Assembly (NCBI GenBank): GCA_002709185.1
Contig: PAQB01000046.1
Coordinates: forward strand, 1 to 20,137
Reading direction: 5' to 3'
Length of the DNA stretch: 20,137 bases
Source of the DNA: Flavobacteriaceae bacterium
GTDB lineage: Bacteria; Bacteroidota; Bacteroidia; Flavobacteriales; Flavobacteriaceae
Shown: positions 7,815 through 15,906 of the stretch, piece by piece
Numbering within the stretch: the first letter of the stretch is position 1
How the letters are laid out: the number at the start of each line of letters is the position of its first letter
Notes under the pieces: generated by a model
Seen by the model: the letters and a program-made list of their open reading frames with translations, nothing else
Databases searched by the model: none
What the model was told of the DNA's origin: nothing
Translations under genes and position numbers: made by a program

Positions 7815-9392
7815 TTGAAGACAAAAGCCTTCATATTATTTTTTTGTGTAATAAATTTATTTTGCAATGCCCAGATGCTCTCTAAAAATAAAAAATCACC
7901 TAATATTGTTTTTATTTTTTCAGATGACCATGCCACCAATGCCATTTCAGCTTATGGTGGACTTTTTAGAGACATTGCACCAACCCCCAATATAGATCGC
8001 ATTGCTTCGGAAGGCACTTTACTAAAAAATGTGCTTTGTACCAATGCCATATGTGGCCCCAGCAGAGCTTCCATTCTCACGGGAAAATACAGCCATGTAA
8101 ATGGATATTATAAAAATTATAAAGGCGGTGTTTTTAATAATGAACAGTGGACTTTTCCTCAGGCTTTAAAATCTGCTGGATTTCAAACAGCTTTGGTTGG
8201 AAAATGGCATTTGGCTTCTGAGCCTGTTGGTTTTGACTACTATAAATACCACATTTCTAAAGGACAGCAAGGCTTTTATTGGGATCCAGTTTACAACGAT
8301 AATGGTCAAGAAAAGGCTGAAAATGGTTATGCCACAAACTTGACTACTGATTTTGCTTTGGATTGGCTTAAACACAGGGATACCAGCAAACCATTTTGTC
8401 TGATGTTGCAATACAAGGCACCCCACCGCGAATGGGCTCCAGACCGCAAATACGAAACGCTTTGGGACTCCATCCAAATGCCTTATCCAGAAACGTTTGA
8501 TGACGATTATAAAGGCAGAGAATTAACTGCCGGTAACACGGAAATGACCATGGACTATTTCAGTAGACAGGACATGAAAATGAGCCCTCCTAAAGGACTA
8601 TCTAAACAGAAAAGACGCAAATGGTTGCATTATGGATTTAAACCTGGGCAAACAGTCTCTCCTTCGAAAGACCTAAGTGCTCAACAAGTTCGTCAATGGA
8701 AATATCAACGGTATATTAAAGATTATTTAGCCACTATCAAATCTGTAGATGACAATATCGGAAGGGTTTTAGATTATTTAAAAGCCCATGGGCTTGAAGA
8801 AAATACCATCGTAATTTACAGTTCCGATCAAGGTTTTTTCTTGGGAGAACACGGGTTTTTTGACAAACGGTTTATGTATGAAGAGGCATTACACATGCCT
8901 TTTGTCGTACGTTATCCAAAGGTCATTGAACCCGGGACTGTTTTAGAGGATATTGTAACCAATATAGATTTTGCACCCACGCTATTAGATATGGCTGGTA
9001 TTGAAATTCCTGAAGCAGTACAAGGGAAAAGTTTTTTTTCTAATTTAAAAGGGAAAACTCCGAGGAACTGGCAAAAATCAATGTATTATCACTATTATGA
9101 ATACCCTTTTTATCACCGGGTCCAACCGCATTATGGAATTCGAAATCAAAGGTATAAGTTGATTCATTTTTATTATGATATGGATGTTTGGGAATTTTAT
9201 GATATTAAAAAAGACCCAATGGAATTGAATAATTTAATCCATTCAGCGGCTTACAAAGGGCGCATAAAAAAACTAAAGGCAGAATTGTATCAATTGAAGC
9301 AAGACTATGGGAATCAATTGTCTTTAGAAGAACTGAGACACATCACAGATACTGATTTTGGAGGGTTGGAATCCAAAAAGAAAAAGTTTTAG
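7815..9392 (+). CDS. S1-family sulfatase, second of three (GlcNAc-6-sulfatase-like)
   Basis: A 525-aa formylglycine-dependent sulfatase. The active-site signature is CGPSR at residues 80-84 (Cys80 modified). Acidic metal ligands are in IFSDDHA (Asp37-Asp38) and YSSDQG (Asp338-Gln339), and the active-site Lys is in VGKWHL (Lys130). The APHREWAPDRKYETLW and SSDQGFFLGEHG stretches resemble the S1_11 subfamily, known for N-acetylglucosamine-6-O-sulfatases; the exact substrate is uncertain. The start codon is TTG at 7815: an in-frame stop (TAA, 7764-7766) and the absence of any ATG exclude an earlier Met, and the first internal Met (residue 21) would delete the whole signal peptide (residues 1-20, ending CNAQ). 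A TTG start next to a terminator suggests deliberately low expression. A 270-285 region rich in Lys/Arg (KQKRRKW) sits in a long insertion before the C-terminal metal site. Confidence 0.92.
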   Translation: MKTKAFILFFCVINLFCNAQMLSKNKKSPNIVFIFSDDHATNAISAYGGLFRDIAPTPNIDRIASEGTLLKNVLCTNAICGPSRASILTGKYSHVNGYYKNYKGGVFNNEQWTFPQALKSAGFQTALVGKWHLASEPVGFDYYKYHISKGQQGFYWDPVYNDNGQEKAENGYATNLTTDFALDWLKHRDTSKPFCLMLQYKAPHREWAPDRKYETLWDSIQMPYPETFDDDYKGRELTAGNTEMTMDYFSRQDMKMSPPKGLSKQKRRKWLHYGFKPGQTVSPSKDLSAQQVRQWKYQRYIKDYLATIKSVDDNIGRVLDYLKAHGLEENTIVIYSSDQGFFLGEHGFFDKRFMYEEALHMPFVVRYPKVIEPGTVLEDIVTNIDFAPTLLDMAGIEIPEAVQGKSFFSNLKGKTPRNWQKSMYYHYYEYPFYHRVQPHYGIRNQRYKLIHFYYDMDVWEFYDIKKDPMELNNLIHSAAYKGRIKKLKAELYQLKQDYGNQLSLEELRHITDTDFGGLESKKKKF

Positions 9393-9411
9393 AAACCTTG
9401 TTTGATAAAGT

Positions 9412-11670
9412 GTGAAGCGAATTATCATTTTCTCATTACTACTTTTGTCTTTAAAGTCTTTTGCGCAAGGCTATGTATGGACAGGCAGTGGGGGAGATGC
9501 TAACTTTTTTAATGAACTCAATTGGATCGATATCCAATCTGGTCAGGCGCCACAGACAGGCAGTATTGACCCAAACCAATCCATTGATTTTGATATGTTT
9601 TTAAGTTGTGACGTCAAAGCAAAGACTGAAAACTTTCAAGGCGCTAGTATCGCTTCTGAAGCCCCTAATATTTTTAGTACTGGCCCTAGCGATGCCTGGC
9701 CTTACATTTATGCGGTTGCGGCATTTGATGATGGCAATAATGGTAGGCAACACGATTTTCAAATTAACATTACGGATTTACCCACAGAAGGTGCCAGCTA
9801 TCGCATTGTGAGAACTCTGTCCTCTGAAAATTGGTACAACCAACCCGCCAGGTCGCTCAGTATAGGTCTAAACACAATAACTGTCAATCGTGTAGACTAT
9901 GACCGCGCTGTAAAAATTCAGTTTAGCAGTGGTGCCATCCGCTTTGATGAAGTTTCATTAAACGGGATCCCTTCGTATTCCCCTTCATTAGAACCCATTG
10001 TTATGGGCCCTTCCAACATATTGCACATTTCAAATGGAAGTCTTAAGGCTTTGAATATTTCTGGAGGTCGCCTTATTTTGGAAGATAATGCTTATGTACA
10101 TTTGACAGATTCTGCACCACTATTAAACGGTGTTGAGTTTGATATTAATGCTGGACTCAGTTGGTTATGCTTAGAAAATACTCCACCAGCTCAAGTCTAT
10201 GATTCTTTTTTGTCACAAATTTCTGTTAGTGATGTTGTTGCTCAATACCCTACAAACATTCGTCTTGATAACTATTATGAACATGGAACCATTGTTCGAG
10301 CTAATGGTTTAGATGCCTCTCCATTGACATTATATTCAGGAGAAAATTTGAGTGGCTCAGAAGCTACAATTGGTATTAATGACGTCTACAGTGGCGCTTC
10401 AATTCCCAATCAAATGAATAACAGCATCGGCTCTTTTGTACTGCGAAAAGGCCATATGCTAACAGTGGCAGTCAATCCCGACGGGACAGGGAAAAGTCAA
10501 GTTTTTATTGCTTCTGAATCCGATATTGAAATTCATTCTTTGCCTATTTCACTACAATCTAATGTTTCATTTATAAGAGTTTTACCATGGAATTGGGTGT
10601 CTAAAAAAGGTACTGCTGGTGATGTACTAGACATGAACAATACATGGTTCTACAGATGGAACAACCAGGGAATCTCAGATTTTCAACGAGAATATTCACC
10701 CATGGCTTGGGGTTATGGGGGTGCCAATGATGCCAATGATATCCTTCTTTATCAATCCAAATATAAATCAACCCATATTTTAGGATTTAATGAACCAGAC
10801 GATTGTAATGGTCAGTCTGGGCAATACAATAATATGTGCGATGAGGCCACCGCAGTGGCTATTTACGAAAATTTAATGAAAACAGGATTACGCATGGTGT
10901 CTCCAGCCTGTCGCCAAGGAGCCGTATTCAATTGGCTAGACAATTTCAATCAATTGGCAATACAAAACAACATACGTATGGATGTGATTGCATTGCATTG
11001 GTATGATTGGAACGGCAGCCCTCAAAGTTCGCCCAATGCCAATCCTCAAAATATATTTAACAGATTTAAAAATTATTTAAATGATGTTTATAGCTTATAT
11101 GGTCTCCCAATTTGGATTACTGAATTTAATGCCAACAAGTACAGATCTGTTGAAGTGAACCGTCAGTTTATGGAACTGGCCATTCCCTACCTTGAAAGTT
11201 TACATTTTGTGGAACGCTATGCTTGGTTTGAACCCAACCCAGTCGCTCCTGCTAATATTGGAAATGGCCAGTATTTCGATTCCGATAATAACCTTACGGA
11301 TATCGGTGCATTTTATAAGAATTACCCATCCAATCCCGCAATTCCGCAAGTTTTTTATATGGGGTCTAATAATTTGATGGATGAGACTTCATTAAATCAA
11401 TTTTCACTTTCTTGCAACCCAGACAATGTGCTTTCAAATGGCCCAACATTTAGTCTTGAAAATAAAACACTTAAAGTCTTCCCAAATCCAGCGACTAAAA
11501 GTGTAAAAGTCATTTTCCCATTTCCGATTAGAGATTTTAAAATGTACAATATCAGTGGGCTATTGATTCATAAAAAACTGGTACAAGGGTCTGTTGATGT
11601 ATCCGATTTACCGGCAGGAATGTATATGATTGTAGTGGATCATCAACATTGTAAATTTTTAAAAAAATAA
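9412..11670 (+). CDS. Multidomain T9SS-exported GH128-like glycosidase
   Basis: A 752-aa secreted enzyme. Order: signal peptide (1-19, ending SFAQ); a WTGSGGDANFFNELNW segment (about 22-70) common at the start of Bacteroidota secreted modules; unnamed beta-domain copy C (about 74-189); a beta-rich linker region (about 195-380); a Glyco_hydro_cc/GH128-type (beta/alpha)8 catalytic domain (about 385-640); T9SS sorting domain (about 685-752, with VFPNPATKSVKV and LPAGMYMIVV). Catalytic acid/base is Glu461 in LGFNEPD; nucleophile is Glu571 in IWITEFN; LHWYD at 528-532 is the usual companion motif. Characterised GH128 enzymes cut beta-1,3-glucans, so an endo-acting role on the cell surface is likely, although the sulfatase-rich PUL argues for a different or modified substrate. 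The start is GTG at 9412; TAA lies two codons upstream in frame, and the first internal Met is at residue 62, beyond the signal peptide. It follows the sulfatase stop by 19 bases. Confidence 0.88.
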   Translation: MKRIIIFSLLLLSLKSFAQGYVWTGSGGDANFFNELNWIDIQSGQAPQTGSIDPNQSIDFDMFLSCDVKAKTENFQGASIASEAPNIFSTGPSDAWPYIYAVAAFDDGNNGRQHDFQINITDLPTEGASYRIVRTLSSENWYNQPARSLSIGLNTITVNRVDYDRAVKIQFSSGAIRFDEVSLNGIPSYSPSLEPIVMGPSNILHISNGSLKALNISGGRLILEDNAYVHLTDSAPLLNGVEFDINAGLSWLCLENTPPAQVYDSFLSQISVSDVVAQYPTNIRLDNYYEHGTIVRANGLDASPLTLYSGENLSGSEATIGINDVYSGASIPNQMNNSIGSFVLRKGHMLTVAVNPDGTGKSQVFIASESDIEIHSLPISLQSNVSFIRVLPWNWVSKKGTAGDVLDMNNTWFYRWNNQGISDFQREYSPMAWGYGGANDANDILLYQSKYKSTHILGFNEPDDCNGQSGQYNNMCDEATAVAIYENLMKTGLRMVSPACRQGAVFNWLDNFNQLAIQNNIRMDVIALHWYDWNGSPQSSPNANPQNIFNRFKNYLNDVYSLYGLPIWITEFNANKYRSVEVNRQFMELAIPYLESLHFVERYAWFEPNPVAPANIGNGQYFDSDNNLTDIGAFYKNYPSNPAIPQVFYMGSNNLMDETSLNQFSLSCNPDNVLSNGPTFSLENKTLKVFPNPATKSVKVIFPFPIRDFKMYNISGLLIHKKLVQGSVDVSDLPAGMYMIVVDHQHCKFLKK
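9631..9978 (+). repeat. Unnamed beta-domain, copy C
   Basis: Protein-level repeat, residues about 74-189 of the GH128-like enzyme. It shows WPYIYAVAAFDDGNNG, INITDLPTEGASYRIVRT, LSIGLNTITV, and RAVKIQFSSGAIRF followed by LNG. It is closest to copy B and shares GLNTITV/GENTITV and RAVKxQFS with copy A. Being attached to a catalytic domain, it fits the role of a carbohydrate-binding module. Confidence 0.75.
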
Positions 11671-11728
11671 AGTCTGAGATATTGAATTAGTTTTTCTATC
11701 TTGAAATGAATTATTTAACTTGATTAAA

Positions 11729-13237
11729 ATGCGATTTATAAAGTTTGGATGTTTGGTTATACTGGCCCTTTCAGTCACAGGATCAAAACCGTCTAAATCC
11801 AGTTCAAAACTAAATGTATTATTTATTGTCGCAGATGATCTTAATTGTGCATTGGGAGCTTACGGCGACCCGCTGGCCATTACGCCTAATCTGGATAAAT
11901 TAGCCCAAAAAGGTCTTGTATTTAACAATGCCCATGTTCAGTATCCGCTTTGTGGTCCTTCTAGAGTTTCTTTTATGACTGGAATGTACCCCGACCAAAC
12001 AAAATCCAAGGTTTTGAGGTTATATGTACGTCAGACCATTCCCGATGTTGTGACCTTGGGGCAAAAATTTAGAATGGAAAATTACCATTCCGTAAGAGTG
12101 GGTAAAATTTACCATTACCACAATCCTAGAGACATTGGAACCGCTGGCCATGATGATTCTTTTACTTGGGATCAGACGGTCAATCCTTATGGACGTGATA
12201 AAGTTGAAGAATATAAACTTAACAAAGTAAAGCCAAATTTTGATGGGGCAACTTTAAGTTGGCTGGAATCTGAGGGTGCAGATGAAGAACAAACAGACGG
12301 TATCGGAGCTTCCGCAACCATCGATTTTTTAGATACTTTTGCAAAAAGTGAAGAAAATTTCTTTTTGGCCTTTGGATTGTACCGTCCGCATGTGCCATTT
12401 GTAGCCCCTAAAAAGTATTTTGATCTTTACGATATCAATGATTTTAGTGTTCCAGAAACATCAGACGACTACCTTAAAACGATTCCCAAGCCTGCCGCAG
12501 TTTCACTCAGAGCCAGAAAAGAACAAATAGACTTAGACCCCGCTCTATCAGCGACAATTAAACATGCCTATTATGCTACAACCAGTTTTATGGATGCACA
12601 AATCGGACGGGTTTTAGATAAACTTAAGGAAACAGGACTAGACAAAAACACCATTATTGTATTTACATCCGATCACGGCTATCATTTAGGTGAGCATGGG
12701 CATTGGCAAAAACAAACCCTCTTTCAGGATGCTACTCGAGTTCCTTTGATATTTGCTGGACCTGGCGTTAAAAAAACAAAAAAATATGTTGATGCACCAG
12801 TTGAGCTTGTGGATCTTTATCCAACGCTTATGGATATGGTTGGGATGAAAACACCATCATTTGTCAGTGGTAAAAGTTTAACGCCATTTTTTGATAATCC
12901 AAACACCGCCATTCGCTCATCTGCTTTTACTGAGCTACAAGTAAATAGAGGACAAATTAAAGCCCAAGGCTATGGGATTCAAACGACTCGTTATCGCCTC
13001 AACCAATGGCAATTTAATGGACGTACTGAGTATGAATTGTACGATCATAAAAACGATCTTGAGGAATTAAAAAATTTAGCTAATTTAAGTTCTTACAATG
13101 CCATTAAAGACTCTCTTTCCATTATTTTGAACCAAAGAATTGTAGCCGCTAAAACACGTCCTAAAGGTTTAGGCCGACAAATTGACAATGCACGCCCGTG
13201 GAATGAGCCCAAAAGATTTTTCCCCAATCCCAAATAA
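11729..13237 (+). CDS. S1-family sulfatase, third of three (iduronate-2-sulfatase-like, S1_7 type)
   Basis: A 502-aa formylglycine-dependent sulfatase. Signature CGPSR is at residues 75-79 (Cys75). Metal ligands are in IVADDLN and TSDHGYHLGEHGHW, and the active-site Lys is in VGKIYHYH (Lys126). The YRPHVPFVAPKKYFDLY, SFMDAQIGRVLD and PVELVDLYPTLMDM motifs follow human iduronate-2-sulfatase closely in order and wording, placing it in the S1_7 group. That group also includes sulfatases acting on carrageenan and ulvan, so 2-O-sulfated uronic acid is only one option. The open frame also has a TTG nine bases earlier (11720), but the ATG at 11729 puts a normal hydrophobic export signal (RFIKFGCLVILALSV) at the N-terminus, so I prefer it. 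There is no lipobox Cys. A 58-base gap separates it from the GH128-like gene, with no clear promoter or terminator. Confidence 0.93.
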   Translation: MRFIKFGCLVILALSVTGSKPSKSSSKLNVLFIVADDLNCALGAYGDPLAITPNLDKLAQKGLVFNNAHVQYPLCGPSRVSFMTGMYPDQTKSKVLRLYVRQTIPDVVTLGQKFRMENYHSVRVGKIYHYHNPRDIGTAGHDDSFTWDQTVNPYGRDKVEEYKLNKVKPNFDGATLSWLESEGADEEQTDGIGASATIDFLDTFAKSEENFFLAFGLYRPHVPFVAPKKYFDLYDINDFSVPETSDDYLKTIPKPAAVSLRARKEQIDLDPALSATIKHAYYATTSFMDAQIGRVLDKLKETGLDKNTIIVFTSDHGYHLGEHGHWQKQTLFQDATRVPLIFAGPGVKKTKKYVDAPVELVDLYPTLMDMVGMKTPSFVSGKSLTPFFDNPNTAIRSSAFTELQVNRGQIKAQGYGIQTTRYRLNQWQFNGRTEYELYDHKNDLEELKNLANLSSYNAIKDSLSIILNQRIVAAKTRPKGLGRQIDNARPWNEPKRFFPNPK

Positions 13238-13259
13238 AGGTATAACTAAAATAATATAA

Positions 13260-14684
13260 ATGAGATTTAAAATACTTTTTATACTGTGTCTTTTCATATT
13301 GTCATGTAACAATGAAGAAATTGGACTGGCTTCAACATCCGTTAATAACCCAGGTAACGGCGATGATGATAATAACAATGATGATCCAGATTTTCCAGAT
13401 TGGTCCTCATATACCCACGGCAACGATACCCCACCAAATTACACGGAGGTTTTTAGTGATGAAAACGCCATACGACGTATTGATATCGTTTTTGAGCCTG
13501 AAAATTGGGCATTGATACTTGAAGATATGAACTCCTTGTACGGCGCGTTTGGTCAGGGTAGTGGGGGAGGTCCTGGCGGCGGCGGTCCTGGAGGATTTGC
13601 AGAAGAAAACCCAATTTTCACAACCGCTGAGGTTTATTATGATGGTTTACAGTGGTATCATGTGGGTGTGCGATTTAAAGGTAACTCAAGTCTTTCTTTT
13701 TCATGGCGGAATGGCGTCTGGAAAATGTCATTTAAGCTAGATTTTGATGAATTTGAGGATGAATTTCCAGAAATTTCAAATCAAAGATTTTATGGATTTA
13801 AACAGTTGAACCTGAAAAATAATTTTGATGACGAATCTCAATTACGAGAAAAAATAGCATCTGATATTTTTAAAGAATCTGGTTTGCCCTCCCCAAGAAC
13901 TCAATTTTATGAGGTTTATGTAGACCACGGTTCTGGTCCCATTTATTTTGGATTGTACACCATGGTAGAAGAACCCGACAATACCTTATTAGCGTCTCAA
14001 TTTAATAATGACAATGGAAATTTATATAAACCCGATGGAAATGGTGCCCGTTTTACCCAGGGGTCTTTTAGCCCAGAATATTTTATAAAGCAGTCAAATG
14101 AACTGGAGTCTGATTGGAGTGATGTTGAGGCTGTTTTTTCAGCATTACACGACAACAACAGGACTTCAAATCCATCCGTTTGGCGTAGTGGACTCGAAGC
14201 TGTTTTTGATGTCGATGGATTTTTAAATTATTTAGCCGTAAATACCGTTATTCAAAATTGGGATACTTATGGACGAATGACTCACAATTACTACCTCTAT
14301 GGCGATCCAGAAAACAACAATGCATTGACATGGATTCCATGGGACAATAATGAAAGTTTACAATTTGGAAAAATGGGTGGCTCATTACCATTAGACTTTA
14401 GCGGGGTGGGGAATAATTGGCCCTTGATACGCTATTTGTATGATGACCCAGTGTATCAATCCATTTATGATAATTATGTAAGTAATGTCATAAATAATGC
14501 CTTTGAGACTGGCTATATCCAATCGGTATATTCCTCTTATGCCTCCCAAATTGAGGCTTCAGTAGTAAATGAGCAGCCAGGTTATACGTTTTTAGAATCT
14601 CATGCAGATTTTCAAATCGCTGTTTCTGAGTTGATTAATCACGCCAGCGCGCGCGCTAGTGCAGTCAGTCAATATTTAGATTAA
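13260..14684 (+). CDS. CotH-kinase-like lipoprotein
   Basis: A 474-aa lipoprotein: residues 1-16 are a signal peptide with lipobox LFILSC (Cys16), followed by an acidic Asp/Asn-rich tether (about 30-48) that may place it on the cell surface. The CotH domain runs from about 72 to 470, with IDIVFEPENWALI, VRFKGNSS (137-144), FKQLNLKNNFDDESQLREKIASDIF split over 180-204, YTMVEEPD (233-240), NWDTYG…HNYYLY (333-347) and WIPWDNN (358-364). Bacillus CotH is a protein kinase of spore-coat proteins; the Asp residues in NWD and PWDNN are the likely metal/ATP contacts. A Gly-rich insertion (about 97-112) interrupts the N-terminal part. Its substrate in a non-spore-forming flavobacterium is unknown. It lies between a sulfatase (22 bases) and GH10 (39 bases), so it belongs to the PUL operon. 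Structural glycan-binding without kinase activity is also possible. Confidence 0.85.
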   Translation: MRFKILFILCLFILSCNNEEIGLASTSVNNPGNGDDDNNNDDPDFPDWSSYTHGNDTPPNYTEVFSDENAIRRIDIVFEPENWALILEDMNSLYGAFGQGSGGGPGGGGPGGFAEENPIFTTAEVYYDGLQWYHVGVRFKGNSSLSFSWRNGVWKMSFKLDFDEFEDEFPEISNQRFYGFKQLNLKNNFDDESQLREKIASDIFKESGLPSPRTQFYEVYVDHGSGPIYFGLYTMVEEPDNTLLASQFNNDNGNLYKPDGNGARFTQGSFSPEYFIKQSNELESDWSDVEAVFSALHDNNRTSNPSVWRSGLEAVFDVDGFLNYLAVNTVIQNWDTYGRMTHNYYLYGDPENNNALTWIPWDNNESLQFGKMGGSLPLDFSGVGNNWPLIRYLYDDPVYQSIYDNYVSNVINNAFETGYIQSVYSSYASQIEASVVNEQPGYTFLESHADFQIAVSELINHASARASAVSQYLD

Positions 14685-14723
14685 AAACCTTTAAAACATA
14701 TCTACAAATTTATTCAATCAATT

Positions 14724-15881
14724 ATGCATAAACTCATACCAATATTTTTTCTGTCTATTTTAATTTCTGTCCATGGTCAAGACAACAATAAGAAAGGCTT
14801 GTCCGATGTTTATAAAGATCATTTTATGATTGGTACAATTTACCATGGCGCTGTGTTGGGGAATGATAATCAGAATCCAAACCAAAAAAAGGAGTTTGAA
14901 ATTACAAATCGAGAATTTAATGCCATCACTGCTGAAAATTGTATGAAACCCATGTATTTAATTGATGAAAATGGGGCATATGATTTTAAGGAGTCTGATG
15001 CCTTTGTTGCATATGCACAAGCTAATGGACTGAGCATTATTGGCCATACATTGGTTTGGAAAAACAGTGCCCCAGATTGGTTTTTTAAAGGCGATTATGG
15101 AACAGTGGTTTCTAGAGATGTTTTGATTCAACGTTTGGAAGCCTATATCGAAACGGTTGTAACTCGTTATAAAGGCAAGATTGCCTATTGGGATGTCGTC
15201 AACGAAGCTGTAGATGTTTTTAGAACTAATGATGGCCAGAAATATGCCAAACTCAAACCTACACCCTGGCATGACATTATTGGAGATGATTACATTAAAA
15301 TAGCCTATGAAGCAGCCCATAGGGCCGATCCTGACTGTAAATTATTGTACAATGATTTTAATATGTACCAAAAAGAAAAGACTGATTTCATCATTGATAT
15401 GGTTAAAAACTTAAGAGCGCAAGGAGTTCCAATTCATGGTATTGGCTCTCAAGGTCATATGTTTATGCAACATCCACTTTTAGAGGACGTCGAGTACTGG
15501 CTTAAAGCGTTTTCTAAAGCCAATATTCCACTTCACATCACAGAGATGGACATCAGCGTATTGCCAAATGCATGGAAACACAAAGGGGCAAGTGTTGAAG
15601 ATCGATTTGATTTAGCAGCAGAGTTTAACCCTTATTCCAAAGGCGTTCCCGAGCGGGTTTTGAAACAGCAAGCCAGACGCTACAAAGCGCTTTTTAAATT
15701 GTTTTTAAAATACAGTGCCAATATAGAGCGTGTGACGTTCTGGGGGGTGTGGGATGGCAACTCTTGGCGCAATTACCTTCCAATGCGGGGACGTACAGAT
15801 TATCCTTTACTATTTGATAGAAATTTCAAAAAAAAACCAGCTTATCATGCCTTGAAAGCATTGGTAAATAAAGAGGATTAA
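14724..15881 (+). CDS. GH10 glycoside hydrolase (endo-xylanase family)
   Basis: A 385-aa secreted single-domain enzyme; signal peptide about 1-18. It has the family's (beta/alpha)8 landmarks: AENCMKP (70-76), GHTLVW (107-112), WDVVNEA with acid/base Glu161, GIGSQGH (239-245), HITEMDIS with nucleophile Glu274, and FWGVWDGNSW near the C-terminus, ending with KKPAYHAL. Most GH10 enzymes cut beta-1,4-xylan by retention. The stretch after GHTLVW reads KNSAPDW, where canonical enzymes have HSQxPDW; Lys113 and Ser115 replace His and Gln, and the Gln normally lines the -2 subsite. This suggests a substrate other than plain xylan, for example a sulfated or mixed-linkage one. There is no carbohydrate-binding module, lipobox or T9SS tail, so it is likely periplasmic. 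It is the last gene of the + strand operon; only 25 bases separate it from the convergent symporter gene. Confidence 0.93.
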   Translation: MHKLIPIFFLSILISVHGQDNNKKGLSDVYKDHFMIGTIYHGAVLGNDNQNPNQKKEFEITNREFNAITAENCMKPMYLIDENGAYDFKESDAFVAYAQANGLSIIGHTLVWKNSAPDWFFKGDYGTVVSRDVLIQRLEAYIETVVTRYKGKIAYWDVVNEAVDVFRTNDGQKYAKLKPTPWHDIIGDDYIKIAYEAAHRADPDCKLLYNDFNMYQKEKTDFIIDMVKNLRAQGVPIHGIGSQGHMFMQHPLLEDVEYWLKAFSKANIPLHITEMDISVLPNAWKHKGASVEDRFDLAAEFNPYSKGVPERVLKQQARRYKALFKLFLKYSANIERVTFWGVWDGNSWRNYLPMRGRTDYPLLFDRNFKKKPAYHALKALVNKED

Positions 15882-15906
15882 AATTTTATCAATACACTAA
15901 GTGTTG

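Noticed and set aside
11720..11728. TTG start for the third sulfatase
   Set aside because: The ATG nine bases downstream gives a normal signal sequence and is a more usual start; the two differ by only three residues.
14641..14660. GCGCGCGC run as a possible Z-DNA or regulatory element
   Set aside because: It lies inside the CotH coding frame, encoding ordinary Ala/Ser/Arg residues of the C-terminal helix.
14958..15320. 120-codon minus-strand frame opposite GH10
   Set aside because: It is fully antisense to a gene with intact catalytic motifs and encodes no recognisable domain.
15890..15906. Palindrome ACACTAAGTGT between the convergent genes as a terminator
   Set aside because: Only five base pairs with a one-base centre and no T tract; not a credible terminator.
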